Positions 1-8,574 of a stretch of 37,837 bases of DNA are shown here, in pieces (the first letter of the stretch is position 1; each line of letters opens with the position of its first letter). The stretch is from assembly GCA_964463145.1 (NCBI GenBank), contig CAYXBG010000009.1:1-37837 (forward strand). The letters run 5' to 3'. Position numbers and translations under genes: made by a program. Origin of the DNA: CAYXBG01 sp964463145. GTDB lineage: Bacteria; Acidobacteriota; UBA6911; RPQK01; CBDAPI01. The notes below the pieces were generated by a model. It did not search any database, was not told the DNA's origin, and was given only the letters and a program-made list of their open reading frames with translations.

Positions 1-1996
1 CAAGATTGCGAGGCATCAAGTCGGCACTTCCCATATAGATATCAGTCGTTCCGGCATTTCGAAAGTAATAGATCCGGGAGTGTTCTAGAAAACGCCCCAC
101 GATGCTCACTACCCGAATATTATCACTGAGACCTTTTATATTAGGCCGTAGACAACAAATACCTCTCACCAATAAATCTATCTTCAGGCCACATTGGGAG
201 GCCCGGTACAACAACTGAATCATCTGCTTATCAACTATAGAATTCATTTTAAAAATGAGGTGACCCCCATCTCCATTTTGACAATGCTTAATTTCTCTCT
301 CGATCAGCCTGGTTAAATCTTGTCGAAGTGTCACTGGCGCCACTAACATGGCTTTGAAATCTTGTTTTGCCGAGTAGCCGGTTAGATAATTGAAAAGATC
401 TGACGCCTCTTCTCCTATTTCCTTGTTACACGTGAACATCCCCACATCCGAATAAAGACGAGCCGTGATCACATTGTAGTTCCCAGTTGCTAAATGAACG
501 TAACGACGGATACCGTCAGCCTCCTCCCGAACCACAAGAGCGACTTTGCAGTGAGTCTTAAGACCAGGCAAACCATATGTGACATGTACCCCTTCCCTTT
601 CCAGGGCTCTAGCCCAACCGATATTACTTTGTTCATCGAATCGGGCTTTCAATTCGACCAAAACCGCTACTTGCTTACCATTTCTCCTAGCCTCCAGCAG
701 GGATTCAACGATTGGGGAATCCTTCCCCACGCGATAGAGAGTCTGCTTAATAGCCAATACATGGGGATCATGGGCTGCCTGCCTAAGAAATTCGACAACA
801 GGCACAAATGAATCATATGGATGGTGTAGAAGTATGTCCCTATCTCGTATCATTGCAAAGACGTTTCTTTGCTCCTTCCGCCCCTTATTTGCCGACAGAA
901 GTCTAGGAGAAAAAGTCTGGAACTTAAGATCGCTACGCTCTATTTCGGAGAACTTGACCAGTGCATTAAGACCAAGATGTCCTTTTACTCTGTGGAGTTC
1001 CTGCTCTTCTAATCCTAGGTTATCCACTAGGATCTTTCGAATATGCCCTGGCATCGCATCATCGACCGTAACTCGGACCACACGCCCAAATCTTCTCCTC
1101 TGTACCGATGCCTCAATAGTGGCAAGTAGATCCACTGCCTCTAGTTCCTGAATGATCATGTCTGCACTGCGGATCACTCTAAAAGGGTACGATTCAACTA
1201 TCTCCATTTCAGGGAAAAGCCTGTCCAGATGGGCCGCAATCACCTGTTCGATCCATGTGTACCTCAATGTCCGAGCAGATAGTTCTTTACTGGTTTTTTT
1301 TCCGAAGTCGATCGGTAGAAAACGAGGTAGCGTGCCAGGAACTTTGACTCGAGCAAACCGAATCATTCCATTCTTTTCTTTGACTATTACGGCTAGGTTA
1401 AGGCTAAGGCTAGAGATAAAAGGAAAAGGCCTACTCGGATCATGAGCTAGAGGCGTTAGCACCGGAAAGATGACTTCTCCAAAGTAGTCTTCCATCTTCC
1501 TCTTACATTTCGAATCTAACGAATCATAATTGAGCAATTGAATCCCGTTGGAGGCTAATTCTGGTATCAGCTCTTCGTTAAAACAATAGTCAATTTTTCT
1601 TTTGATCCCAGTTGATAATTCCCTAACAATGGCCAACTGATCTGATGGCGATGATCCATCAACAGACAGCTTTGAAACACCAAGGGCAACCTGTTCCTGC
1701 AAACCAGCCATCCGTACCATAAAAAACTCGTCCAGGTTGGAGGCTACGATACCAAGGAATTTGATGCGCTCAAGAAGAGGATGCTTTGGATCTTTCGCCT
1801 GATCCAGCACTCGTTCCTGGAAATCAAGGAGACTAACTTCCCGGTTAAAGAAATGTTCCTTCCTACCCAGTTCGACGATCAGACGAGGGCTAATCCCCTC
1901 TTCTTTCCCTGAAGAATCATTCTTGGGTTCAAGATCATGGGAGAACTCGTCAAAAAACCCTCGTGCAACATTTTTTTTCAGTGACATCTGGTCCAT
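1..1996 (-). CDS. ppk: Polyphosphate kinase 1, 3' end beyond window
   Basis: PPK1 reversibly transfers the ATP gamma-phosphate onto inorganic polyphosphate. Translating the minus strand gives 665 codons without a stop, running off position 1. The N-terminal region holds FFNREVSLLDFQERVL and SNLDEFFMVRMAG. The core holds LLHHPYDSF, KQTLYR, VELKARFDEQSNI and PGLKTHCK, whose His (about residue 482, codon 551-553) corresponds to the autophosphorylated His of the family. FLEHSRIYYF and GSADLMPRNL lie near the left edge. PPK1 proteins are usually about 690-720 residues, so only a short C-terminal tail is missing. An in-frame TGA lies just upstream, so the start is ATG 1996 or ATG 1987; neither has a clear ribosome binding site. 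The gene follows adk by 16 nt, so co-transcription is likely. Family identity is very secure. Confidence 0.96.
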   Translation of the reverse strand, partial: MDQMSLKKNVARGFFDEFSHDLEPKNDSSGKEEGISPRLIVELGRKEHFFNREVSLLDFQERVLDQAKDPKHPLLERIKFLGIVASNLDEFFMVRMAGLQEQVALGVSKLSVDGSSPSDQLAIVRELSTGIKRKIDYCFNEELIPELASNGIQLLNYDSLDSKCKRKMEDYFGEVIFPVLTPLAHDPSRPFPFISSLSLNLAVIVKEKNGMIRFARVKVPGTLPRFLPIDFGKKTSKELSARTLRYTWIEQVIAAHLDRLFPEMEIVESYPFRVIRSADMIIQELEAVDLLATIEASVQRRRFGRVVRVTVDDAMPGHIRKILVDNLGLEEQELHRVKGHLGLNALVKFSEIERSDLKFQTFSPRLLSANKGRKEQRNVFAMIRDRDILLHHPYDSFVPVVEFLRQAAHDPHVLAIKQTLYRVGKDSPIVESLLEARRNGKQVAVLVELKARFDEQSNIGWARALEREGVHVTYGLPGLKTHCKVALVVREEADGIRRYVHLATGNYNVITARLYSDVGMFTCNKEIGEEASDLFNYLTGYSAKQDFKAMLVAPVTLRQDLTRLIEREIKHCQNGDGGHLIFKMNSIVDKQMIQLLYRASQCGLKIDLLVRGICCLRPNIKGLSDNIRVVSIVGRFLEHSRIYYFRNAGTTDIYMGSADLMPRNL

Positions 1997-2012
1997 CCAG
2001 AAAAAAAATCAT

Positions 2013-2666
2013 CTAAGCAAGTGTCCCGACAAATCGCTCTATACCCTTTGCAACAATATCTACGGAACCTTCACCATCGACTTCTCCCATAAGCCCTCTA
2101 TCACGATAATATTCAATCAGAGGAGTAGTTACGGAGTGAAATGTCTTCAACCTTGCCAAAACGGTTTCTGACTTGTCATCGTCCCTCTGATATAAGAACT
2201 CTCCATTTTCGCACTTCCCTTGGGGGCATTCCTTATAGGGATTAAACTCTTTGTGAAAAGGTATCTGGCATTCTTTGCAAATCATGCGCCCGATCAATCG
2301 CTTGAGTATGACCTCGTCTGAAACTCTGACATAAACAACTCCATCAAGACTACGTCCTGACCCATAGAGCAGAGCATCTAGAGCTTCAGCCTGTTCTAGA
2401 TTTCTCGGAAATCCATCGAACAAGATCCCCGTCTCATTACTGGCCGCCAAGAGCTCTTCTCTCAACATGTCAATTGTGACGGTATCGGGAACTAGTTCAC
2501 CTTTGTCTATATAGGTCTTAGCTGATAAACCCAATTCGGTTTCATCACTCAGGTGTTTTCGAAATAGGTCTCCCGTCGCGATGTGCATTACTCCAATTTG
2601 ATTCTGAAGGTTTTGCGCCTGAGTCCCTTTTCCGGAACCGGGCGCCCCGAGTAAAACAATATTCAC
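2013..2666 (-). CDS. adk: Adenylate kinase, zinc-lid type
   Basis: This enzyme interconverts ATP + AMP and 2 ADP in the cytoplasm. The P-loop GAPGSGKGTQ is at residues 7-16, the AMP-binding segment ATGDLFR near 30-36, and GFPRN near 85-89. The lid (about 122-160) carries four cysteines, C130, C133, C147 and C152, in a CxxC...Cx4C arrangement typical of structural-zinc lids. It is followed by RDDD at 161-164. The length of 217 residues is normal. The start is GTG, supported by a GGTGGAG ribosome binding site about nine bases upstream (complement of 2676-2682). ppk begins 16 nt after its stop, so the two are probably one transcript; PPK and Adk together can convert AMP plus polyphosphate to ADP. 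Confidence 0.97.
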   Translation of the reverse strand: MNIVLLGAPGSGKGTQAQNLQNQIGVMHIATGDLFRKHLSDETELGLSAKTYIDKGELVPDTVTIDMLREELLAASNETGILFDGFPRNLEQAEALDALLYGSGRSLDGVVYVRVSDEVILKRLIGRMICKECQIPFHKEFNPYKECPQGKCENGEFLYQRDDDKSETVLARLKTFHSVTTPLIEYYRDRGLMGEVDGEGSVDIVAKGIERFVGTLA

Positions 2667-2724
2667 TTAGGACATCTCCACCTACTATTTCTCACCAACA
2701 TAGTTGCAACCTAAAACAGCCGGA

Positions 2725-2757
2725 TAAAAAAGAAAGCCTGCCTCGCAATGCAGCAGG
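2725..2757 (-). terminator. Possible intrinsic terminator after midA
   Basis: Read on the minus strand, CCTGC (2757-2753) pairs with GCAGG (2741-2737) across an 11-nt loop. A T-rich run, TTTCTTTTTT, follows one base later. It lies between the midA stop and the adk start, so it would separate sucCD-ndk-midA from adk-ppk. The stem is only 5 bp, so the call is tentative. The rest of the 194-nt gap shows only the adk ribosome binding site. Confidence 0.4.
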
Positions 2758-2860
2758 AGACACTATCACCTCATATTGCAAAACGTAAATATAAATAGAC
2801 CTTGGACGGGTTCTTTGGAAAAAGCTTGAGAGCATGGGGGCCCGCTCGCCCTTTCCAATT

Positions 2861-3907
2861 TCAGTCTAACCTTACCTGCTGTATCAGGATTCGCATCCGA
2901 TCGGAAATTCCGCCAGGAAGTAATAATTCCTTCAATTGCAGCCGTTTTTTAAGACGGTCTGATCGGAACAACCCTCCTTCTTCTTCGACCTGAAGAACTT
3001 CAAGCAAACCTCTTTTGTAGAGAAACTGACGTTGTGAGATCAACTCCTGATTAGACCACCCCAACTCCTCTCCCCATTTCATCAACATTTCAAAATTTAT
3101 ATGGCAAGTGATGTCCTGAGTCCCTGGATTTTGGTAAGGATTACCAGTGACTTGGTGCCTCTCATAGCAGGCCAGAGTGCCTTGATCCGTAGCCACCTCT
3201 TCATATTCCGAGGCCATGTATCCATAATCTATCGTCACCACACATCCTCTTGAGAGCCTTTCGTTCAAATCCTTCAATATCTTAAAAGCTCGAGTATTCA
3301 CCTCATAGATCCAGCCCGATCTCAAAAGATCGAATCCATCCTCAAGATAAGCCTCGACAAAGGGATCCTTTAAAGGTTTCAATACTTCCCTTGTTTCTCC
3401 TTCAGAATTCTCTACAAAGATCTCCCAACAAGCCTTATCTTCGTAGAGAACTCGCCTGACTGGCAAAGCATCAAAAAACTCATTGGAAAACACCACTCCC
3501 GTTATCTCTTCCGGGAGAGCACCTCGATCTATATCAACCTCAATATAATCCAGACATTTTTCGAGATCTTGATGATTACCGGTTATGTATTCCAAAATCT
3601 GAGATGCCAGCCTTCCGTCTCCAGAACCTAGCTCACAGACATGGAACTTCTCTGGCTCTCCAAGAACATAGAACCAATGGCGTATTTCCTCCGCTAGACA
3701 GTGCGCGAAACACTCATGCGTATGTGGAGAAGTATAATAATCTCCTTTCCTCCCGAAGATCTTTTCTCTTTCACGACGGTAATACCCCTCTACTGGATCG
3801 TAGAGACAGATCTCCATGAATCTTTCGAATGAAATAATTTCAGGGAAATCCAAAATCAAGAACCCATCTTTATTAGAGGAGGAGACCTGAAAATAACAAC
3901 CCAACAA
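2861..3907 (-). CDS. MidA/NDUFAF7-family SAM-dependent methyltransferase
   Basis: The protein resembles the DUF185/MidA family, whose mitochondrial member NDUFAF7 methylates an arginine of a respiratory complex I subunit; bacterial substrates are mostly unknown. The family pattern is clear: SFERFMEICLYDPVEGYY near residues 26-43, GDYYTSP (55-61), the SAM-binding motif ELGSGDGRLA (92-101), and NEFFDALPVRRV. The length of about 340 residues is typical. The start is unsure. The longest frame begins with a TTG at 3907 (an in-frame TAG lies just upstream), but TTG codons about 16-18 residues in would also give a normal N-terminus. No convincing ribosome binding site marks any of them. The gene lies 80 nt downstream of ndk on the same strand. 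No complex I genes are in the window. Confidence 0.85.
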   Translation of the reverse strand: MLGCYFQVSSSNKDGFLILDFPEIISFERFMEICLYDPVEGYYRREREKIFGRKGDYYTSPHTHECFAHCLAEEIRHWFYVLGEPEKFHVCELGSGDGRLASQILEYITGNHQDLEKCLDYIEVDIDRGALPEEITGVVFSNEFFDALPVRRVLYEDKACWEIFVENSEGETREVLKPLKDPFVEAYLEDGFDLLRSGWIYEVNTRAFKILKDLNERLSRGCVVTIDYGYMASEYEEVATDQGTLACYERHQVTGNPYQNPGTQDITCHINFEMLMKWGEELGWSNQELISQRQFLYKRGLLEVLQVEEEGGLFRSDRLKKRLQLKELLLPGGISDRMRILIQQVRLD

Positions 3908-3987
3908 GGCTGACAGAACCGTCTTCTACGAAATATTCCGCTAGAAAACTCTCTGTATCCCAGGACTTCCAGGAACGCAACGGAGTG

Positions 3988-4407
3988 CTATTTAACGAGA
4001 TTGAGCCCCGGGAAAAAATACCCTATTTCAAATCGGGCTGATTCGAGACTATCACTCCCATGCGTCGAATTCCGTTCAACCGTCTCTCCGAAAACAGCAC
4101 GAATAGTCCCTTCTCCAGCTTTAACAGGATCCGTTGCGCCCATGATCTGACGCCACTTTTCGATCGCATTTTCTCCCCGGAATACTATAGCTACGATTGG
4201 TCCTTCAGACATGAAACTCGTTAAGCTGTCGAAGAAAGCTTTGTCCCTGTGAACATAGTAGAAACCCTCAGCTTCCTCTCTTGATAACTTCAGGAGCTTC
4301 ATTGCTACTACCGATAAATCCTGATCCTCCGCTCGGCTAATGATTTTCCCAACAATATTCCTCTCAGTCGCATCGGGCTTAATCAATGCCAATGTTGCCT
4401 GTGTCAT
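3988..4407 (-). CDS. ndk: Nucleoside diphosphate kinase
   Basis: Ndk moves the gamma-phosphate of ATP to other (d)NDPs through a phospho-histidine. The catalytic His is H116 in NSTHGSDS. The N-terminal TLALIKPDA, the MGATDP segment (89-94) and GTIRAVFG (100-107) are diagnostic. At 139 residues it is a normal single-domain bacterial enzyme. The ATG is preceded by AAGGAAG about nine bases upstream, which lies inside the end of sucD. Only 4 nt separate the sucD stop from this start, so the two genes are almost certainly co-transcribed and may be translationally coupled. Physical association of Ndk with succinyl-CoA synthetase has been described in Pseudomonas, which makes the arrangement meaningful. 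Confidence 0.97.
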   Translation of the reverse strand: MTQATLALIKPDATERNIVGKIISRAEDQDLSVVAMKLLKLSREEAEGFYYVHRDKAFFDSLTSFMSEGPIVAIVFRGENAIEKWRQIMGATDPVKAGEGTIRAVFGETVERNSTHGSDSLESARFEIGYFFPGLNLVK

Positions 4408-4411
4408 AATC

Positions 4412-5290
4412 TTAAACTTCCTTTTTCAACACTTCCTGAAGTGCCTCTCCAATGTCAGCGGGACTTCGGACAACTTCAATGCCACATTTACTCATCGTAC
4501 TCATCTTCTCCTCAGCAGTACCTTTACCTTGGGAGATAATTGCTCCTGCATGCCCCATCCTGCGACCCGGAGGTGCCGTTTGTCCTGCCACAAATCCGAC
4601 TACAGGTTTATTAAATTCTCTCTTGACGTAATATGACGCTTCTTCCTCCGCTGTCCCACCGATCTCACCAATCATCACAACGGCTTCCGTATATTCGTCC
4701 TCTCGGAACGCACGTAGAGCATCTATGAAACTAGTCCCACTTATGGGATCACCACCTATACCAACACAAGTACTCTGACCGATATCTCGCTGACTTAATT
4801 GATGAACAGCTTCATAGGTTAGAGTCCCGCTCCGAGATATTACTCCCACACGACCAGGAAGATGTATATCCCCAGGCATAATTCCGATTTTACATTGCCC
4901 GGGGGAGATAATACCCGGGCAGTTTGGGCCGATTAATCGACTCTCACTCTCCTTAAGACAATCCCAAACCTTAATCATATCCTGAACAGGGATCCCCTCT
5001 GTGATCGCAATCACTAGATTGATTTCGGACTCGACAGCCTCAATGATAGCGTCCGCAGCAAATGGAGGGGGTACAAAAATAACACTAGTATCAGCTCCGG
5101 TTTCAATAACTGCTTTTCTTACTGTATCGAAAACAGGCAATCCCAGGTGTTCCTGACCTCCCTTACCAGGAGTCACCCCAGCAACCACAAGAGTTCCGTA
5201 ATCTAAGCATTGCTTAGCATGAAAGCTGCCTTCTCGCCCAGTAATACCCTGGACGACAACTCTTGTTTCCTGGCTTACCCAAATTGACAA
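4412..5290 (-). CDS. sucD: Succinyl-CoA synthetase subunit alpha
   Basis: This subunit binds CoA and carries the phospho-histidine of succinyl-CoA synthetase, the TCA-cycle step that makes ATP or GTP. Seen in the sequence: the N-terminal VVVQGITGREGSFH (CoA-binding domain), ITEGIPVQDM, GPNCPG (121-126), SRSGTLTYEA, and the active-site GHAGAI with H247. The length of 292 is standard. The start is TTG, supported by GAGGT five bases upstream; no better ATG exists near the conserved N-terminus. It follows sucC by 16 nt and precedes ndk by 4 nt. Confidence 0.97.
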   Translation of the reverse strand: MSIWVSQETRVVVQGITGREGSFHAKQCLDYGTLVVAGVTPGKGGQEHLGLPVFDTVRKAVIETGADTSVIFVPPPFAADAIIEAVESEINLVIAITEGIPVQDMIKVWDCLKESESRLIGPNCPGIISPGQCKIGIMPGDIHLPGRVGVISRSGTLTYEAVHQLSQRDIGQSTCVGIGGDPISGTSFIDALRAFREDEYTEAVVMIGEIGGTAEEEASYYVKREFNKPVVGFVAGQTAPPGRRMGHAGAIISQGKGTAEEKMSTMSKCGIEVVRSPADIGEALQEVLKKEV

Positions 5291-5306
5291 TACTTACCTC
5301 AGTTTC

Positions 5307-6461
5307 TTAAACGGCTGCGCAGACCTTCTCCGCAGCATCTCGCATACTGCCTGCAACTTCAAATCGAATTGTGGATTCACGTAAAATCTTGCGTCCTTCT
5401 TCAACATTCGTACCTTCTAGGCGAACGACAACAGGAATTTCAACCCCCACCTCAGAAACAGCCTGAACTACCCCTTGAGCCACAATATCGCAACGCATGA
5501 TACCGCCATAAATGTTTATTAAAACTGCCCTGACATTTTCATCAGCAATGAGAATTTGAAATGCATTCTTGACTTGCTCAACACTGGCGCCCCCTCCCAC
5601 GTCAAGAAAGTTTGCCGGATTGCCTCCAGAGAGCTTGATAATATCCATCGTCGCCATCGCCAACCCAGCACCATTCACCATACAACCTACGTCCCCATCC
5701 AACTTGATATAATTCAGCCCATACTTCGAAGCACGTATTTCTAGCTCTTCTTCTTCCTCATAGTCTCTGAGTCCAGCAATTTCAGTTCTCCGGTAAAGTG
5801 CATTGTCATCAAAATTCATCTTGGCATCTAAAGCTAAAATCTCCCCTCTCTCCGTTACAATCAAAGGGTTGATCTCCACCATTGAGGCATCGGTTTCGAC
5901 AAAGGCCTTGTAGAGCGAGCTCAAAAATTGGGATAGTTCCCCCTCCAATCCATCATCAAGTCCTATGCCAGAAGCTAGGTTGCGCACCTGAGCTTCTTCC
6001 AAGCCCACTCTGGGATCAATTATTTCTTTTAAAATAAGTTCTGGATCTCGCCGAGCTACTTCTTCAATCTCAACTCCACCTTCTCGGCTAGCCATAACCA
6101 CAGGACGTTTCGAGTTTCGATCTACGAGTAAGCCAAGGTAGAATTCTCGAGAAATCTGAACCCCTTCCTCGATCAGAACTTTACTGACTACCCTACCTTC
6201 AGGACCCGTTTGGTGCGTTACTAACGTAGACCCAAGAATAGATTGGGCATAGCTCTTGGCCTCCTCGGCATTTCGTGCAATCTTAACGCCACCCGCTTTG
6301 CCTCTACCTCCTGCATGAATCTGCGCCTTTACGGCTACAACTCCCTCAAATTCCCGAGCTACCTCAAAAGCTTCTTCTGGGCTTACCACAACTTTCCCCT
6401 TAGGGACCGGCACACCAAAGGAATCTAAAATTGTCTTCGCCTGATACTCGTGAATATTCAT
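5307..6461 (-). CDS. sucC: Succinyl-CoA synthetase subunit beta
   Basis: The beta subunit provides the ATP-grasp nucleotide site and succinate binding for the TCA-cycle ligase. It begins with MNIHEYQAKTIL, typical of SucC. Next come the ATP-grasp pieces KAQIHAGGRGKAGGVK (about 45-60) and MVEINPLIV, then the C-terminal CoA-ligase domain with GCMVNGAGLAMATMD, NFLDVGGGAS and INIYGGIMRCD. The length is 384 (family about 385-390). It is the first gene of the sucC-sucD-ndk run. Its upstream region (6462-6640) is shared with the divergent FAD oxidoreductase. No strong promoter or ribosome binding site could be picked there. Confidence 0.97.
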   Translation of the reverse strand: MNIHEYQAKTILDSFGVPVPKGKVVVSPEEAFEVAREFEGVVAVKAQIHAGGRGKAGGVKIARNAEEAKSYAQSILGSTLVTHQTGPEGRVVSKVLIEEGVQISREFYLGLLVDRNSKRPVVMASREGGVEIEEVARRDPELILKEIIDPRVGLEEAQVRNLASGIGLDDGLEGELSQFLSSLYKAFVETDASMVEINPLIVTERGEILALDAKMNFDDNALYRRTEIAGLRDYEEEEELEIRASKYGLNYIKLDGDVGCMVNGAGLAMATMDIIKLSGGNPANFLDVGGGASVEQVKNAFQILIADENVRAVLINIYGGIMRCDIVAQGVVQAVSEVGVEIPVVVRLEGTNVEEGRKILRESTIRFEVAGSMRDAAEKVCAAV

Positions 6462-6640
6462 GCTCTACACCCATTCATAATTTGACAAAAATAGGGCTGA
6501 TAATACTTATCCCAAGGTCGGTACCCTAGCAAGATACATTGCAGATTAATATTTCTCCAGGACCAAATTAATTGAATACACAGTAGCCCTATCCAGAGTG
6601 CTAAAATCAACGTCATACTAGTTAATGCAGAAAAAAGACC

Positions 6641-7717
6641 ATGCACAAAGACATCGTAATCCTGGGAGGAGGTTTTGCAGGTGCGGCAACAGCCTTTCAT
6701 TTAAGTAAAATTACTTCGGCCAAAATCCTGGTCCTCGAAGCTGAAAAAGTATTCGGAGAACATGCATCCGGTCGAAATGCTGGCATGCTACGTCAACCTG
6801 TTACGGATAGCGTGATCCAAAAACTGACAGTGAAAAGCCAGCAAGCTTTTTTCAAATACCTCCCTCAAAAGGTCATCCACCCAACGGGCTCTCTCCTTTT
6901 GGGGCAACGGAAAACTCTGGAAAAAATGCGCACTCCATCTCTGTTTGATTCAGAAATGCTTGATCCGTCAGACATCAAGGAACGAGTGGAAGTTTTGAAG
7001 GGACATGATTTTCAGGCAGCACTATGGACCCCAAGTGATTGCGTACTGGAAGTCGACAAACTCCTTTCTTTCTATATTGAGGAATCCAGTTCAAGAGGAG
7101 TCAAGTTCCTTACAAACCACAGAGTAGAGCATGTCTCAAGGAACAAACATTTCGAGATTTATTCCTCTGGAAACATGATTTCCTGCAACACCTTAGTGAA
7201 TGCCTGTGGAGCCTGGGCAGAAAGAGTGCCTGGCCTTGATCGATCCTCCATGACTCTTCGACCCTACAAGCGCCACTTATTCGTTCTGAAAACCTCTCCA
7301 CCTCCGTCCCCTGAAGAACCTTTCATATGGAATGTCAGTAAGGGTTTCTATCTTCGTGGATATGGCGATCAACGTCTGTTCTGCATCTGTGACGAAGAAC
7401 CAGATGAATCTTTGTCTACAGACGTTGATAGACAAATCCAGAAACGTCTCATGAACACCATACCTCAGGAACTCCCACAGATTAGAAAGATCCAACAGCG
7501 GAGATCATGGAGCTGTTTCAGGACTTTCTCCAGAGATAACCGCCCCATCATCGGCCCAGATCCTAAAATCCCTAGATTGTACTGGGTTGCAGGCCTTGGC
7601 GGTTTCGGAATGGGTGCAAGTTGGGAAGTCGGACGCCTCGCAGCAGAGTGCATATCTTCTGAAAAAGTAGCTCCAGAACTAAGCCCAGAACGTTTTAACA
7701 AAGAGGTCCCTAACTGA
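6641..7717 (+). CDS. DAO-family FAD-dependent oxidoreductase
   Basis: This is a flavoprotein of the glycine/D-amino-acid oxidase (DAO) superfamily, likely oxidising the C-N bond of an amino acid or secondary amine. The dinucleotide fold GGGFAG is at residues 9-14 and an acidic residue ends beta-2 (VLEAE). SGRNAGMLRQ follows, and the C-terminal FAD contact GLGGFGMGASWEVGRLAAE is at 318-336. The N-terminal stretch looks closest to D-arginine/D-amino-acid dehydrogenases, but the substrate cannot be told from sequence. At 358 residues it is complete. It stands alone, divergent from sucC, and is separated from dapB by a 152-nt gap containing a long palindrome. The role here is unknown. Confidence 0.85.
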   Translation: MHKDIVILGGGFAGAATAFHLSKITSAKILVLEAEKVFGEHASGRNAGMLRQPVTDSVIQKLTVKSQQAFFKYLPQKVIHPTGSLLLGQRKTLEKMRTPSLFDSEMLDPSDIKERVEVLKGHDFQAALWTPSDCVLEVDKLLSFYIEESSSRGVKFLTNHRVEHVSRNKHFEIYSSGNMISCNTLVNACGAWAERVPGLDRSSMTLRPYKRHLFVLKTSPPPSPEEPFIWNVSKGFYLRGYGDQRLFCICDEEPDESLSTDVDRQIQKRLMNTIPQELPQIRKIQQRRSWSCFRTFSRDNRPIIGPDPKIPRLYWVAGLGGFGMGASWEVGRLAAECISSEKVAPELSPERFNKEVPN

Positions 7718-7754
7718 ATTTCTTACTCCCACTATTTATGAGAAAATGTAGGCT

Positions 7755-7806
7755 GTTAGTTATTGGTCATATTCTTAAAGCTAATATGACCAATGGATCT
7801 ACTAAC
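7755..7806. promoter_or_regulatory. 12-bp perfect palindrome, dapB upstream region
   Basis: ATTGGTCATATT (7762-7773) is exactly complementary to AATATGACCAAT (7783-7794) across a 9-nt loop. A second, outer pair is GTTAGT (7755-7760) with ACTAAC (7801-7806). It lies 45 nt after the oxidoreductase stop and 64 nt before the dapB start. No T-run follows on either strand, so a plain intrinsic terminator is less likely than an operator, RNA hairpin or bidirectional transcription barrier. TTGGTC and TATGAC with a 16-nt spacer sit within it and could be a weak promoter. Confidence 0.55.
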
Positions 7807-7869
7807 TTTACTCGTAAAGAGAGTCCTAGATCGCTATAGTAGAGCTATATCAAATACGGAGAACCCGGA

Positions 7870-8574
7870 ATGCGCATCACTCTTTTCGGACACGGTAGAA
7901 TGGGTTGTGCCGTGGAGAAACTAGCCCCCAGCAGGGGACATGAAATAATTAACATCGTCGATCCCAAATACAGCACAAGTGAGCCCCCCCCGGGGAAGAA
8001 TACCTTGTCAGAAGACTGGATTGAAAAGACTGATGCAGTCATCGATTTTTCGACACCTGATGCAGCCGTCCAAAACATCCAGACCTGTGTGACTGCCGGA
8101 ATACCTATTATTGAGGGTACTACCGGATGGGATGACCACTTAGAAAAAGTCAGGCAGTTTGTGGAAGAAAATCAGGGCACCTGTATCCATGCCAGCAACT
8201 TTAGCGTTGGGGTGCAGGTATTGTTCCAAGTTGCGAGCTTAACGGGAAAACTCATGTCAAACCTAGATGATTATAATCCCTTCATATCCGAAGTCCATCA
8301 CGCAGGGAAGCTCGATGCCCCATCAGGTACGGCGAAAACCCTTCAATGCTTGATCCAACCCCACTACAATAAAACAATCCCAACTTCGAGCTTGCGGGCA
8401 GGCACCTTTCCAGGAAAGCATGATGTCGGCTTTGATTCAGAGATTGACAGCCTAGTCTTGTCCCACACAGCTCGCAATCGTCTCGGCTTCGCAAGTGGAG
8501 CATTACTAGCTGCAGAAAAGATTAATACCGTGAAAGGCTTTGTAGATTTTTCTGATGTCCTATTCCCAAAATAA
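7870..8574 (+). CDS. dapB: 4-hydroxy-tetrahydrodipicolinate reductase
   Basis: DapB reduces the DapA product to tetrahydrodipicolinate in the diaminopimelate/lysine pathway. The nucleotide-binding GHGRMG is at residues 7-12, and GTTGWDDHL near 83-91. The catalytic signature EVHHAGKLDAPSGTA starts at residue 141, with H143, H144 and K147. At 234 residues it is a short version of the family (E. coli about 270), the size seen in Bacteroidetes-like DapB. The ATG has GGAG eight bases upstream (7858-7861). Its 3' end overlaps dapA by 20 nt, so the two are translated from one transcript. It begins the dapB-dapA-dapD operon. Confidence 0.95.
   Translation: MRITLFGHGRMGCAVEKLAPSRGHEIINIVDPKYSTSEPPPGKNTLSEDWIEKTDAVIDFSTPDAAVQNIQTCVTAGIPIIEGTTGWDDHLEKVRQFVEENQGTCIHASNFSVGVQVLFQVASLTGKLMSNLDDYNPFISEVHHAGKLDAPSGTAKTLQCLIQPHYNKTIPTSSLRAGTFPGKHDVGFDSEIDSLVLSHTARNRLGFASGALLAAEKINTVKGFVDFSDVLFPK

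Noticed and set aside
494..1445. Consecutive plus-strand open frames of about 100 codons
   Set aside because: They lie antisense to ppk, whose minus-strand frame is continuous and clearly conserved; their translations resemble nothing known.
6499..6511. GATAA-TAC-TTATC dyad between sucC and the FAD oxidoreductase
   Set aside because: Five-bp arms in AT-rich DNA are common by chance, and no promoter boxes could be placed around it.
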